This document shows positions 1 to 7,164 of a DNA stretch of 64,000 nt, piece by piece. The stretch covers positions 18,107-82,106 of the forward strand of contig NZ_BMZD01000009.1 in the NCBI RefSeq assembly GCF_014652615.1. The letters run 5' to 3'. The notes below the pieces were generated by a model. That model worked only from the letters and a program-made list of their open reading frames with translations, was not told the origin of the DNA and ran no database searches. Every line of letters starts with the position of its first letter. Position 1 is the first letter of the stretch. The position numbers and the translations under genes were made by a program. This stretch comes from Novosphingobium arvoryzae. Lineage in GTDB: Bacteria > Pseudomonadota > Alphaproteobacteria > Sphingomonadales > Sphingomonadaceae.

Positions 1-1
1 G

Positions 2-934
2 GAGAAGTTCGAGTTCATTAACCGCCTGCATGGCCAGTCGGCACACATCGCGCAGGGCGTCGATGCGGGTGACAACAAGGACGAAGGCGCGGGCGACCAG
101 GGCATCATGTTCGGCTATGCCACCGATGAAACGCCCGATCTGATGCCGGCCACGCTCTATTACAGCCACAAGATCCTGGAACGGATGGCGGCAGACCGCC
201 ATTCCGGCGCGGCCCCGTTCCTGGAGCCCGACGCCAAGAGCCAGGTGACCCTGCGCTACGAAGGCAGCCTGCCGGTCGCGGCGACTGCCGTGGTCGTCAG
301 CACCCAGCACAAACCTGGCTATTGCCTGACCGGCGAACACGCCGATCCCTCCAAGTATGCAGAGCTGGAAGCCTATGTGAAGCGGGTCGTCGCGGAGGTC
401 ATTCCCCCGGTCCTGCTGCGCGAGACGGAATATTTCATCAATCCCACCGGTGCTTTCGAGATCGGTGGCCCCGATGGTGACGCGGGCCTGACCGGGCGCA
501 AGATCATCGTCGATACCTATGGCGGCGCGGCGCCGCACGGCGGCGGGGCGTTTTCGGGCAAGGACCCGACCAAGGTGGACCGCAGCGCGGCCTATATCTC
601 GCGCTATCTGGCCAAGAACATCGTCGCCGCCGGCCTGGCCACGCGCTGCACGATCCAGCTGGCCTACGCGATCGGCGTATCGAAGCCGCTGTCGCTCTAT
701 GTCGACACCCACGAAACCGGCAAGGTGGGTGACGACAAGATCGAGGAAGCGATCAAGGGCATCGCCAAGCTCGGCGGCCTCACCCCGCGCAGCATTCGCA
801 CCCATCTGGGCCTGAACAAGCCGATCTATCGGCCGACGGCCGCCTATGGCCACTTTGGCCGCAAGGCCGATGGCGACCTGTTCCCGTGGGAGCGGCTGGA
901 CCTGGTCGATGACCTGAAGGCCGCGCTGGGCTGA
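2..934 (+). CDS. metK: S-adenosylmethionine synthetase (5' end cut off)
   Basis: Makes S-adenosylmethionine from methionine and ATP in the cytoplasm. About 310 C-terminal residues are visible, so roughly the first 90-100 residues of the usual ~400-residue protein lie before the window. The reading frame is open from base 2. The ATP-binding motif [10 protein letters not shown] is encoded near 92-121 and the glycine-rich loop GGGAFSGKD near 539-565. The frame runs uninterrupted to a TGA at 932-934 and is followed by a GC-rich hairpin. Identification is firm; the true start is not visible. Confidence 0.97.
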   Translation, partial: EKFEFINRLHGQSAHIAQGVDAGDNKDEGAGDQGIMFGYATDETPDLMPATLYYSHKILERMAADRHSGAAPFLEPDAKSQVTLRYEGSLPVAATAVVVSTQHKPGYCLTGEHADPSKYAELEAYVKRVVAEVIPPVLLRETEYFINPTGAFEIGGPDGDAGLTGRKIIVDTYGGAAPHGGGAFSGKDPTKVDRSAAYISRYLAKNIVAAGLATRCTIQLAYAIGVSKPLSLYVDTHETGKVGDDKIEEAIKGIAKLGGLTPRSIRTHLGLNKPIYRPTAAYGHFGRKADGDLFPWERLDLVDDLKAALG

Positions 935-960
935 TTGCCGGCCCGGATCGAACCGGCGAC

Positions 961-990
961 GGGGCGGCCAGCGTGCCGCCCCGTTTCGGT
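961..990 (+). terminator. Hairpin after metK
   Basis: GGGGCGGC (961-968) pairs perfectly with GCCGCCCC (975-982) around a 6-base loop and is followed by GTTTCGGTT. It sits between the ends of the convergent metK and glutathione transferase genes and could stop transcription from metK; the T-run is short. Confidence 0.55.
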
Positions 991-995
991 TGCGG

Positions 996-1676
996 TTACC
1001 GGCGAAAATCCGCCGTGATCACCCCGGCGGCGGCAAGCTCCGCCTCGTGGCTTTCCTCACGCCAGGTTTCGGCCAGGGCCTGGGCTTCCCACTCCAGCAT
1101 GTCCGGTTGGGCCAGCACGTGTTCGACCCACGCCTGCCCCTTGCCGACGTCAAGGCCATAAGTGCGTATGCGGAAAGCGACCGGGGCGTAGAACGCATCG
1201 ACCGCGCTGAATTCAGCCCCCGCCAGCCACGGGCCGCCGAACCGTGCCAGTCCTTCCTCGAAGATCTCCCGCACGCGGTTGACGTTGCGATGCAGGCCTT
1301 CGCTCATCGGTTTGGGCGTGACCCGCACCCCGACGTTCATGGTGCAGTCGTTGCGCAGATGGCCAAAGCCGCCGTGCATTTCGCAGACCGCGCCCATCGC
1401 GAAGATCCGGGCTTCCGGATCGGCTGGCCAGATGCCGGCGTGGCGATCGGCCAGATAGAGCGTAATGCCCATTGAATCCGGGACCGCGCGTTCCCCGTCG
1501 ATCAGCAGCGGAACCTGCCCGGTGGGAGAGAACTTGCGAAAGTCGGCGAAATTGTCGGGCTTGGTGAAGGGCTCGAACCGGTCGACGAAGGGAATGCCAA
1601 GCGCCTTCATCAGCAGCCAGGGGCGCAGCGACCAGCTGGAATAGTTCCGGTTGGCAGTGATGAGCGTGTAAGTCAT
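996..1676 (-). CDS. Glutathione S-transferase family protein
   Basis: A 226-residue cytosolic GST-fold protein. An N-terminal thioredoxin-like domain carries NRNYSSWSLRPW (about residues 9-20), where a Ser would be the catalytic residue that activates glutathione. GQVPLLIDGE and the VPDSMGI segment match the glutathione-binding region, and a helical C-terminal domain follows. The ATG at 1676 shares a base with the TGA of the upstream nitronate monooxygenase gene (TGATG), so the two are probably translationally coupled. A TTG one codon earlier is possible but less likely. It is the last gene of the scoA-scoB-NMO-GST group. The substrate cannot be read from sequence. Confidence 0.85.
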   Translation of the reverse strand: MTYTLITANRNYSSWSLRPWLLMKALGIPFVDRFEPFTKPDNFADFRKFSPTGQVPLLIDGERAVPDSMGITLYLADRHAGIWPADPEARIFAMGAVCEMHGGFGHLRNDCTMNVGVRVTPKPMSEGLHRNVNRVREIFEEGLARFGGPWLAGAEFSAVDAFYAPVAFRIRTYGLDVGKGQAWVEHVLAQPDMLEWEAQALAETWREESHEAELAAAGVITADFRR

Positions 1677-2812
1677 CAATCCTCCAGCATGGCGTTCAGG
1701 CCCATCACCGCTTCGGCGAATTCCTCGCGGAAGTCCTGCACCACCTGGCGGCAGCTGCGCTCCGCTTCCACCAGCCCGACGCCCTGTCCGACGAAATAGG
1801 ATACCAGATCGCGGGCCTGTTCGTTGCCGTTCACGACCGCCTTTTCGATGTGGGCAAAGCTGGGCTCGGAAACCATGCCCATCAGCGGCATCGGCAACGT
1901 GCCCGGCCCGGCGGGATCGTCCCAGGCTTCGTGCCAGGCGGTCTTGAGCTGGCGGGCGGGCTTGCCGGTGCGGGCCTTGGAGCGCACCGTGTCACGGCTG
2001 CGCGCATCGACCATCTTCTGGCGGAAGGCCGGGCTGGTTTCCGCTTCCGGCGTGCAAAGCCAGACCGATCCGCACCACGCCCCTTGCGCGCCAGCGGCCA
2101 TCATCGCGGCCATCTGCCCGCCGGTCATGATCCCGCCAGCGGCCAGCACCGGGATGTCCTGCCCCGCGCCTTTCAGCGCGCGGACCACTTCGGGCACCAG
2201 CACCAGGGTTGATACCTCGCCGCAATGACCGCCGGCCTCGCCGCCTTGCGCAACGATGATGTCGACCCCTGCCGCCGCCTGGCGCAGGGCATGCTCCTTG
2301 GCCCCGACCAGCGCCGCCACGGGGATGCCGCGCTTCTTGCCTTCGGCGATCATTTCCGGCGGGGCGATGCCCAGCGCGTTGGCGATCATCCGGATCGGGT
2401 GGCGAAAGGCCACTTCCATCAGCTTCTGCCCGTTTTCCGGGGTGATCCCGGCCCCTTCGCGGATGCGGGTCTGCTGGTCTTCCGGGATATGCACCCCGTA
2501 GCGGCCCAGCAGATCGGCGGTGAAGGCCTTGTGCTCGGCGGAAATGGCGGCCGCGCGCTCGGCATTGCTGGTGAAGCTGGTCACGCGGGCATCGACGGTT
2601 TCCGGCACCAGCACGTCCACGCCATAGGGAGCGCCATCGATATGCGCGTCGATCCAGGCGAGTTCTTCCTCGAACTGTTCAGGAGTATAGGCGGCCGCGC
2701 CGAACACGCCAAAGCCGCCCGCCTTGCTCACCGCAACCACCACGTCGCGGCAGTGGCTGAAGGCGAACAGCGGAAAATCGCAGCCGTTCATCCGGCACAG
2801 GGCATTGTCCAT
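1676..2812 (-). CDS. Nitronate monooxygenase family flavoprotein
   Basis: A 378-residue FMN-dependent TIM-barrel enzyme of the 2-nitropropane dioxygenase family, which oxidises alkyl nitronates. The flavin/active-site motif GGEAGGHCGEV lies at residues 190-200, with His196 in the place of the catalytic histidine, and a phosphate-binding stretch VLAAGGIMTGGQMAAMM follows. The N-terminus departs from the canonical class I motif pattern, so some related flavin oxidoreductase or enoyl-ACP reductase-like activity cannot be excluded. It follows scoB after a 93-base gap that contains a strong hairpin, and overlaps the GST start. Confidence 0.82.
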   Translation of the reverse strand: MDNALCRMNGCDFPLFAFSHCRDVVVAVSKAGGFGVFGAAAYTPEQFEEELAWIDAHIDGAPYGVDVLVPETVDARVTSFTSNAERAAAISAEHKAFTADLLGRYGVHIPEDQQTRIREGAGITPENGQKLMEVAFRHPIRMIANALGIAPPEMIAEGKKRGIPVAALVGAKEHALRQAAAGVDIIVAQGGEAGGHCGEVSTLVLVPEVVRALKGAGQDIPVLAAGGIMTGGQMAAMMAAGAQGAWCGSVWLCTPEAETSPAFRQKMVDARSRDTVRSKARTGKPARQLKTAWHEAWDDPAGPGTLPMPLMGMVSEPSFAHIEKAVVNGNEQARDLVSYFVGQGVGLVEAERSCRQVVQDFREEFAEAVMGLNAMLED

Positions 2813-2855
2813 TTGTCTCTCCCAATTCGGGAGCGATCATGGCGCGCCAGATAGG

Positions 2856-2888
2856 TTGCGGCAAGCCACCTTTCGGTGGCTGCCGCAA
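2856..2888. other. Strong intercistronic hairpin between scoB and NMO
   Basis: TTGCGGCA (2856-2863), one unpaired A, and GCCACC (2865-2870) pair with GGTGGC (2875-2880) and TGCCGCAA (2881-2888) around a TTTC loop (GAAA on the transcribed minus strand). The stem has 14 base pairs with a single bulge and no T-run on either side. It could set transcript stability or processing between the CoA-transferase and the oxidase genes. Confidence 0.6.
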
Positions 2889-2905
2889 TCCGGATGGGTT
2901 CGCTG

Positions 2906-3541
2906 TCAGGCGATGTAGTGCGCCGTGGTCTTGGCGGCGACTTCTTCGGCAGACACGCCCGGCGCCAGTTCAACCAGCTGGAACGGCGAGGCGTGATCCG
3001 CGCGCTTGAACACCGCCAGATCGGTGATCAGCATGTCGACCACGTTGCGGCCCGTCAGCGGCAAGGTGCAGGCCGGAATGAACTTGGGGCTGCCGTCCTT
3101 GGCGCAGTGTTCCATCACGACGATGATCTTCTTCACGCCAGCGACAAGGTCCATCGCACCGCCCATGCCCTTGATCATCTTGCCCGGAACCATCCAGTTG
3201 GCGATGTCGCCGCCTTCGGACACTTCCATGCCGCCCAACACGGTCAGGTCGATCTTGCCGCCGCGAATCATCGCAAAGCTGGCCGCGCTGTCGAAGTAGG
3301 CGGAGTGGGGCAACTCGCTGATCGTCTGCTTGCCGGCATTGATCAGGTCGGGGTCGACCGCGTCCTCGGTCGGGAAGGGGCCAATGCCCAGCATTCCGTT
3401 TTCCGATTGCAGCGTCACGGTCATCCCGGCGGGGACGTGGTTCGCGACCAGCGTCGGGATGCCGATCCCCAGGTTCACGTAATACCCGTCCTGCAGTTCC
3501 TGCGCGGCACGGGCGGCCATTTGATCACGGCTCCAGGGCAT
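2906..3541 (-). CDS. scoB: 3-oxoacid CoA-transferase, subunit B
   Basis: Beta subunit (211 residues) of a succinyl-CoA:3-ketoacid (acetoacetate) CoA-transferase, which moves CoA from succinyl-CoA to a 3-oxoacid. The motif [10 protein letters not shown] (residues 46-55) carries the catalytic Glu47 that forms the glutamyl-CoA thioester. Its ATG shares a base with the TGA of the preceding scoA gene (TGATG), as usual for this heterodimer. The related 3-oxoadipate transferase (PcaJ) is the main alternative; no other beta-ketoadipate genes are nearby, which favours ScoB. Confidence 0.92.
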   Translation of the reverse strand: MPWSRDQMAARAAQELQDGYYVNLGIGIPTLVANHVPAGMTVTLQSENGMLGIGPFPTEDAVDPDLINAGKQTISELPHSAYFDSAASFAMIRGGKIDLTVLGGMEVSEGGDIANWMVPGKMIKGMGGAMDLVAGVKKIIVVMEHCAKDGSPKFIPACTLPLTGRNVVDMLITDLAVFKRADHASPFQLVELAPGVSAEEVAAKTTAHYIA

Positions 3542-4245
3542 CAGGCGGCCTCCCTCACGGTGCGGAATTCGATTTTCTTGTCATAGGGCGCGCCGCAGAC
3601 CAGGCGCTGCACGTAAACCCCCGGCAGGTGGATCGCATCGGGATCGAGCTGGCCCGGTTCGACGATTTCCTCCACCTCTACCACGCAGACCTTGCCGCAC
3701 TGGGCGGCGGGGACGTTGAAGTTGCGGGCGGTCTTGCGGAACACGACATTGCCGGTGGTGTCGGCCTTCCACGCCTTGACCAGGCTGAGGTCAGCGAAAA
3801 TGCCGCGCTCGAGGATGTATTCCTGACCGTCGAATTCCTTCACTTCCTTGCCCTCGGCCACCAGCGTGCCGACCCCGGTCTTGGTGTAGAAGCCCGGAAT
3901 GCCCGCGCCGCCAGCACGCATGCGCTCGGCCAGGGTGCCTTGCGGGCAGAATTCCACTTCCAGTTCGCCCGACAGGTACTGCCGCTCGAACTCCTTGTTC
4001 TCGCCGACATAGGAAGAAATCATCTTCTTCACTTGTCGCGTGCGCAGCAGCTTGCCGATGCCTTCGTTGTCGATCCCGGCGTTGTTGCTGGCAAAGGTCA
4101 GGCCGGTCACGCCCGAATCGCGCACCGCATCCAGCAGGCGCTCGGGAATGCCGCACAGGCCAAAGCCGCCGCAGGCGATCAGCATGTCGTTGCGCAGCAG
4201 GCCGTCCAGCGCGGCTGCTGCGTCGGGATAGATTTTCCGGGCCAT
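3541..4245 (-). CDS. scoA: 3-oxoacid CoA-transferase, subunit A
   Basis: Alpha subunit (234 residues) of the same CoA-transferase. The glycine-rich CoA-binding motif [10 protein letters not shown] is at residues 26-35, and the segment around residues 105-160 ([24 protein letters not shown]) is typical of SCOT alpha subunits. I chose the ATG at 4245 because GGGAGGAAAC lies directly before it; an upstream in-frame start at 4290 would add 15 residues and has no such site. It heads a leftward operon with scoB, a nitronate monooxygenase and a GST, and is divergent from a LysR regulator. Confidence 0.92.
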   Translation of the reverse strand: MARKIYPDAAAALDGLLRNDMLIACGGFGLCGIPERLLDAVRDSGVTGLTFASNNAGIDNEGIGKLLRTRQVKKMISSYVGENKEFERQYLSGELEVEFCPQGTLAERMRAGGAGIPGFYTKTGVGTLVAEGKEVKEFDGQEYILERGIFADLSLVKAWKADTTGNVVFRKTARNFNVPAAQCGKVCVVEVEEIVEPGQLDPDAIHLPGVYVQRLVCGAPYDKKIEFRTVREAA

Positions 4246-4287
4246 GTTTCCTCCCAAGGTTCCGGCAGACTGCCTAGCGCGGTTTAT

Positions 4288-4306
4288 CAATCGGGACTAA
4301 TGATTG
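4288..4306. promoter_or_regulatory. Dyad in the scoA/lysR divergent promoter region
   Basis: CAATC (4288-4292) and GATTG (4302-4306) form a perfect inverted repeat separated by nine bases, giving an ATC-N9-GAT pattern set in AT-rich DNA. LysR-type regulators commonly bind interrupted dyads of this size (the T-N11-A class) in the space between their own gene and the divergent target. Here the space is 90 bases between the scoA and regulator starts. Confidence 0.5.
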
Positions 4307-4335
4307 TTTATTTGCAAAACCGATAAGGATTGCTG

Positions 4336-5205
4336 ATGCGAAAGCTGGCCATCTATCACCTCGAAACGCTGGCCTGGATCGCCCGGCTGGGCACGTTTCG
4401 TGCGGCGGCAGAGCGGTTGAATACCACCCAGCCCGCGATTTCCGCCCGCGTCCGCGAGATCGAGAGCCAGCTGGGGATAGAGATCTTTCGCCGGGAAGGG
4501 CGCGGCGTGGTGCTGACCGCGCGGGGCCGGCAACTGGTGCAGGATTGCGAACCGCTGCTGGCCGGGTTCGAACGCGCGTTGATGGATGCGGGCGGCAGTG
4601 CCGGGGCGACCGGAGTGGTGCGGATCGGCGCGGGCGAGATTGCCGCGGCCAGTTGCCTGCCGGGCTTCGTGCACGAAGTGGAGCGCGGTCTGCCGGGAGT
4701 CACGCTGGAAATCGACCTCGACCTGACGGCCCGCATGCTCCAGCAGTTGCTGGGCGGCACGCGCGACATGGTGTTTCTGGCGGGGCCGGTGGCCAGCCCG
4801 GGGTTGCAGACGGTGCCGATCGGGGCCGTCCGGCTGGTCTGGCTGGCCAGTGCGGCAACAGTCGCGGTTGGCGGGTTCGCTCAGGCGCTGCCGGTCTGGT
4901 CGGTGGGCGAGCATTCGCCGATCCACCGTGTCATGCGGCAATCGCTGGCGGCGAGCGGGGTGCCCTGGCGCTCGATCAACACCTGCAACAACGTTCAGAC
5001 CATGATCCGCATCATCGCGCAGGGAGAGGGGGCCGCAATCTTTCCGGAAACCATGGTGCGCCAGCAGATCGCGGCGGGCGAACTAGCCGAAGTCCTGCCC
5101 GCCCCGGATGCCCAGTTGCAGTTCGAGGCCGCAATCCGCGCCGGGGAGCGCGATCCGGTGATCCTGGAACTGTTCCGCCGCGCTGGCGGCTTGCGGATCG
5201 AATAG
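4336..5205 (+). CDS. LysR-family transcriptional regulator
   Basis: A 289-residue regulator with an N-terminal winged helix-turn-helix (about residues 1-62, including TFRAAAERLNTTQPAISARV) and a periplasmic-binding-protein-like effector domain (about 90-285). The ATG at 4336 follows AAGGA at 4325-4329; a TTG two codons earlier is in frame. The gene is divergent from scoA with a dyad between them, so it most likely controls the scoAB-NMO-GST operon. The inducer is unknown. Confidence 0.88.
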   Translation: MRKLAIYHLETLAWIARLGTFRAAAERLNTTQPAISARVREIESQLGIEIFRREGRGVVLTARGRQLVQDCEPLLAGFERALMDAGGSAGATGVVRIGAGEIAAASCLPGFVHEVERGLPGVTLEIDLDLTARMLQQLLGGTRDMVFLAGPVASPGLQTVPIGAVRLVWLASAATVAVGGFAQALPVWSVGEHSPIHRVMRQSLAASGVPWRSINTCNNVQTMIRIIAQGEGAAIFPETMVRQQIAAGELAEVLPAPDAQLQFEAAIRAGERDPVILELFRRAGGLRIE

Positions 5206-5215
5206 CGCCGTAAAC

Positions 5216-5869
5216 TCAGGCCAGCGTCAGGCCGACGGCAGCGGACAGGTCGGCCAGGGCCTGCTCGCCGCTGGCCACCTTGATCGCGTGCATCCCCAGC
5301 CCGGCAGCGGGCTTGCAGTTGATCCCCAGGTCATCGAGGTAGACGCACGCGGATGGCGCCAATCCCAGCGTTTCGCACATCATCAGGTAGATGCGCGGGT
5401 CGGGCTTGCGCACCCCGGCCTTGCTGCTTTCGATCACGTGTTCGAACCGGGCGAAGACCTGTTCATAGGCATCCGCCTTGTCGCCGCTGCGGGCCATGCC
5501 CGCGCCGTGGCCGGCGGGGACGTTGTTGGTGATGCACCCCAGCCGATAGCCGGCGCCGGCCAGGATATCGAGCGCCCGGACCATGGCCGGCCGGATGCTG
5601 CCCGACAACACGGCCAGCACCGCGCTGCCTTCCAGGGCATGGCCCAGCGCGGCGGCTTCGGCCGCGAACATTGCGTCGAAGGTGGCGGCGTCGATCTCGG
5701 CCCGCTCGAACAACGCCCAGGCGTTGCTGTCGGGGTTGGTGGCGTTGACGCGCCGCACGAAATCCTGCGGCAGGCCGCGTTCAGCCTCAAGCCGGTTGAA
5801 GGCTTCGAAGGGAGAAGCGGTGATGACGCCGCCAAAGTCGAAAATAACGGCCTCGAAGCGGCGATCCAT
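5216..5869 (-). CDS. HAD-superfamily hydrolase, epoxide-hydrolase/ACAD10-N type
   Basis: A 217-residue HAD subfamily IA protein. Motif I is FDFGG with the nucleophile at Asp11, and a Gly replaces the usual second Asp, as in the epoxide hydrolase N-terminal and ACAD10 N-terminal domain groups. Motif II lies in CITNN (about residues 114-118) and motif IV in VYLDDLG (about 175-181). The cap region follows residue 20. It is convergent with the LysR gene and divergent from the stress-protein gene. The substrate is unknown, and the missing motif I Asp raises the question of whether it is an active phosphatase. Confidence 0.85.
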   Translation of the reverse strand: MDRRFEAVIFDFGGVITASPFEAFNRLEAERGLPQDFVRRVNATNPDSNAWALFERAEIDAATFDAMFAAEAAALGHALEGSAVLAVLSGSIRPAMVRALDILAGAGYRLGCITNNVPAGHGAGMARSGDKADAYEQVFARFEHVIESSKAGVRKPDPRIYLMMCETLGLAPSACVYLDDLGINCKPAAGLGMHAIKVASGEQALADLSAAVGLTLA

Positions 5870-5925
5870 GCGTGAACATCCTCTGATTATGTGTCTTTGG
5901 CTGATCCACTGGCCGATAGAGATAA

Positions 5926-5939
5926 TTGACGCAAGTCAT
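5926..5939. promoter_or_regulatory. FNR/Anr-like box upstream of the universal stress protein
   Basis: TTGAC-GCAA-GTCAT matches the FNR-family consensus (TTGAT-N4-ATCAA) in the left half-site and most of the right half-site; it departs from the TTGAC-N4-GTCAA symmetry by one base. It lies about 60-75 bases before the start codon, which suits an activated promoter. Universal stress genes are frequent Anr/FNR targets in other proteobacteria. Confidence 0.5.
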
Positions 5940-5999
5940 GGCAGTGGATGGTATGGACTGCAAAGGTCGCACGGGTCCAAGGGAGATGGAGATACTGCC

Positions 6000-6785
6000 A
6001 TGCGTTCCATTCTAGTCCAGGCTGGCCGCGATCCGGGCATGACCGCGCGGCTCGACACGGCGATGAACATCGCCCGCGCCCAGGAAGGCCATGTCACTTT
6101 GCTGCTCGATACGCCGATCGACCGCTATGTCACGGTCGATCCCTATGGCGGCACTTATGTCGCGCGCGAGGCGCTGGAAGCTGCCCTGAAAGAGGACGAT
6201 GCCCTGGCCGAGGCGTTCGCCGGACGGCTGCAGGGCGATGACGTTCCGTTCGATATCGCGCAGTATGAACTTCCCCCGGTCGATGCGCTGGCCAGCGGGG
6301 CCCGGCTGGCGGATGTGACCATCGTATCGCGCAGCGGCGGACTGGCGGGCGATCTCGCCATGGTATCGCGCACCCCGGTCCTGGCCTTGCCGGATGCAAA
6401 GGCGCTGGCGGTGCCGCTGGGCGTGGTCTGCATCGCCTGGGACGGCGGGGACGAGGCCGCCAATGCCCTGCGCGCGGCGGTGCCGCTGTTGCAAGGCGGC
6501 GCGGCGGTTCACGTGCTCACGGTTCTGACCGAGAAGGCCGAAGGGTTCCCGCCGACTGACGCCATGCGCTATCTGGCGCGCCACGATATCAAGGCGGAAC
6601 TGCATGAGTTGCCGCGCGGGGCCTCGATCGAGGAAACGCTGGCCACGGCGGCGGCCCAGTTGGGGGCGCAGCTGATGGTCATGGGCGCTTATGGCCACAG
6701 CCGGGTGCGCGAATTCCTGTTCGGCGGGGTGACTCGCTATTTCCTGGAAGAACCGACCGCACCGCCGCTGCTGCTGGCGCACTGA
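6000..6785 (+). CDS. Tandem universal stress protein (UspA family)
   Basis: A 261-residue cytosolic protein with two Usp-like halves (about 1-135 and 136-261). The C-terminal half has the complete ATP-binding motif G-x2-G-x9-G in GAYGHSRVREFLFGG; the N-terminal half lacks a clear copy. The ATG at 6000 follows AAGGGAGATGGAG; longer in-frame extensions upstream run through the promoter and are not credible. An FNR-like box upstream suggests induction under low oxygen. Function is likely stress survival. Confidence 0.9.
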   Translation: MRSILVQAGRDPGMTARLDTAMNIARAQEGHVTLLLDTPIDRYVTVDPYGGTYVAREALEAALKEDDALAEAFAGRLQGDDVPFDIAQYELPPVDALASGARLADVTIVSRSGGLAGDLAMVSRTPVLALPDAKALAVPLGVVCIAWDGGDEAANALRAAVPLLQGGAAVHVLTVLTEKAEGFPPTDAMRYLARHDIKAELHELPRGASIEETLATAAAQLGAQLMVMGAYGHSRVREFLFGGVTRYFLEEPTAPPLLLAH

Positions 6786-6860
6786 GGCGAATCCGAATCA
6801 CGCGGTAAGTGTGGTGCGGTGCATCATTACTTGTTTGGTAGTGATTTATCGGGGTGAGAG

Positions 6861-6883
6861 AAGGGCGGGGAAACCCGCCCTTT
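6861..6883 (+). terminator. Rho-independent terminator after the Usp gene
   Basis: AAGGGCGGG (6861-6869) and CCCGCCCTT (6874-6882) form a 9-bp perfect stem with a GAAA loop; the 3' arm runs into TTT. Confidence 0.75.
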
Positions 6884-6984
6884 ATCGTTGAATTTCCGTC
6901 ATTCTTGCGCGGAAGTGAATGGCAGTTGCAAAATCCGCAACATGGAATGATGTTTTCGCACTTGCACAAAATGGGGTCTGGAGG

Positions 6985-7059
6985 CACTTAGAACCTGCCT
7001 TTCAGGCATCCTCTCCCAAAACTTCCATGGCCCGGTCGGCAACGACCGGGTCTTTTTTT
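6985..7059 (+). ncRNA. Candidate small RNA with strong terminator
   Basis: The ~280-base gap from 6884 to the CDC48 start has no credible protein gene. It ends in a strong terminator (7031-7059). Before it lies a small hairpin (TGCC-TTTCA-GGCA, about 6997-7009) followed by the unpaired pyrimidine tract ATCCTCTCCC (7009-7018), complementary to ribosome-binding-site-like purine runs. TTGCAC at 6962-6967 could serve as a -35 element but the -10 is weak, so the 5' end is a guess. The layout resembles anti-Shine-Dalgarno small RNAs of alphaproteobacteria. Confidence 0.45.
7031..7059 (+). terminator. Strong Rho-independent terminator
   Basis: CCCGGTCG (7031-7038) pairs perfectly with CGACCGGG (7043-7050) around GCAA, followed by TC and seven T. 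No protein gene ends just upstream (the Usp gene has its own terminator at 6861), so it probably ends a non-coding transcript. Confidence 0.9.
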
Positions 7060-7164
7060 GTCCGCGATTCGGGTAGCCGTCTCGGCCGGGTATTTGCAAA
7101 CCGGTCAGGCAGTTCCTAGCTTCGATCCAGACGGTCCATCACGGGCCGATGCAGGATGGATCAC

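Noticed and set aside
6962..6972. TTGCACAAAATG shared with 14061-14072
   Set aside because: A short match probably reflecting a similar -35 region; no wider similarity between the two places.
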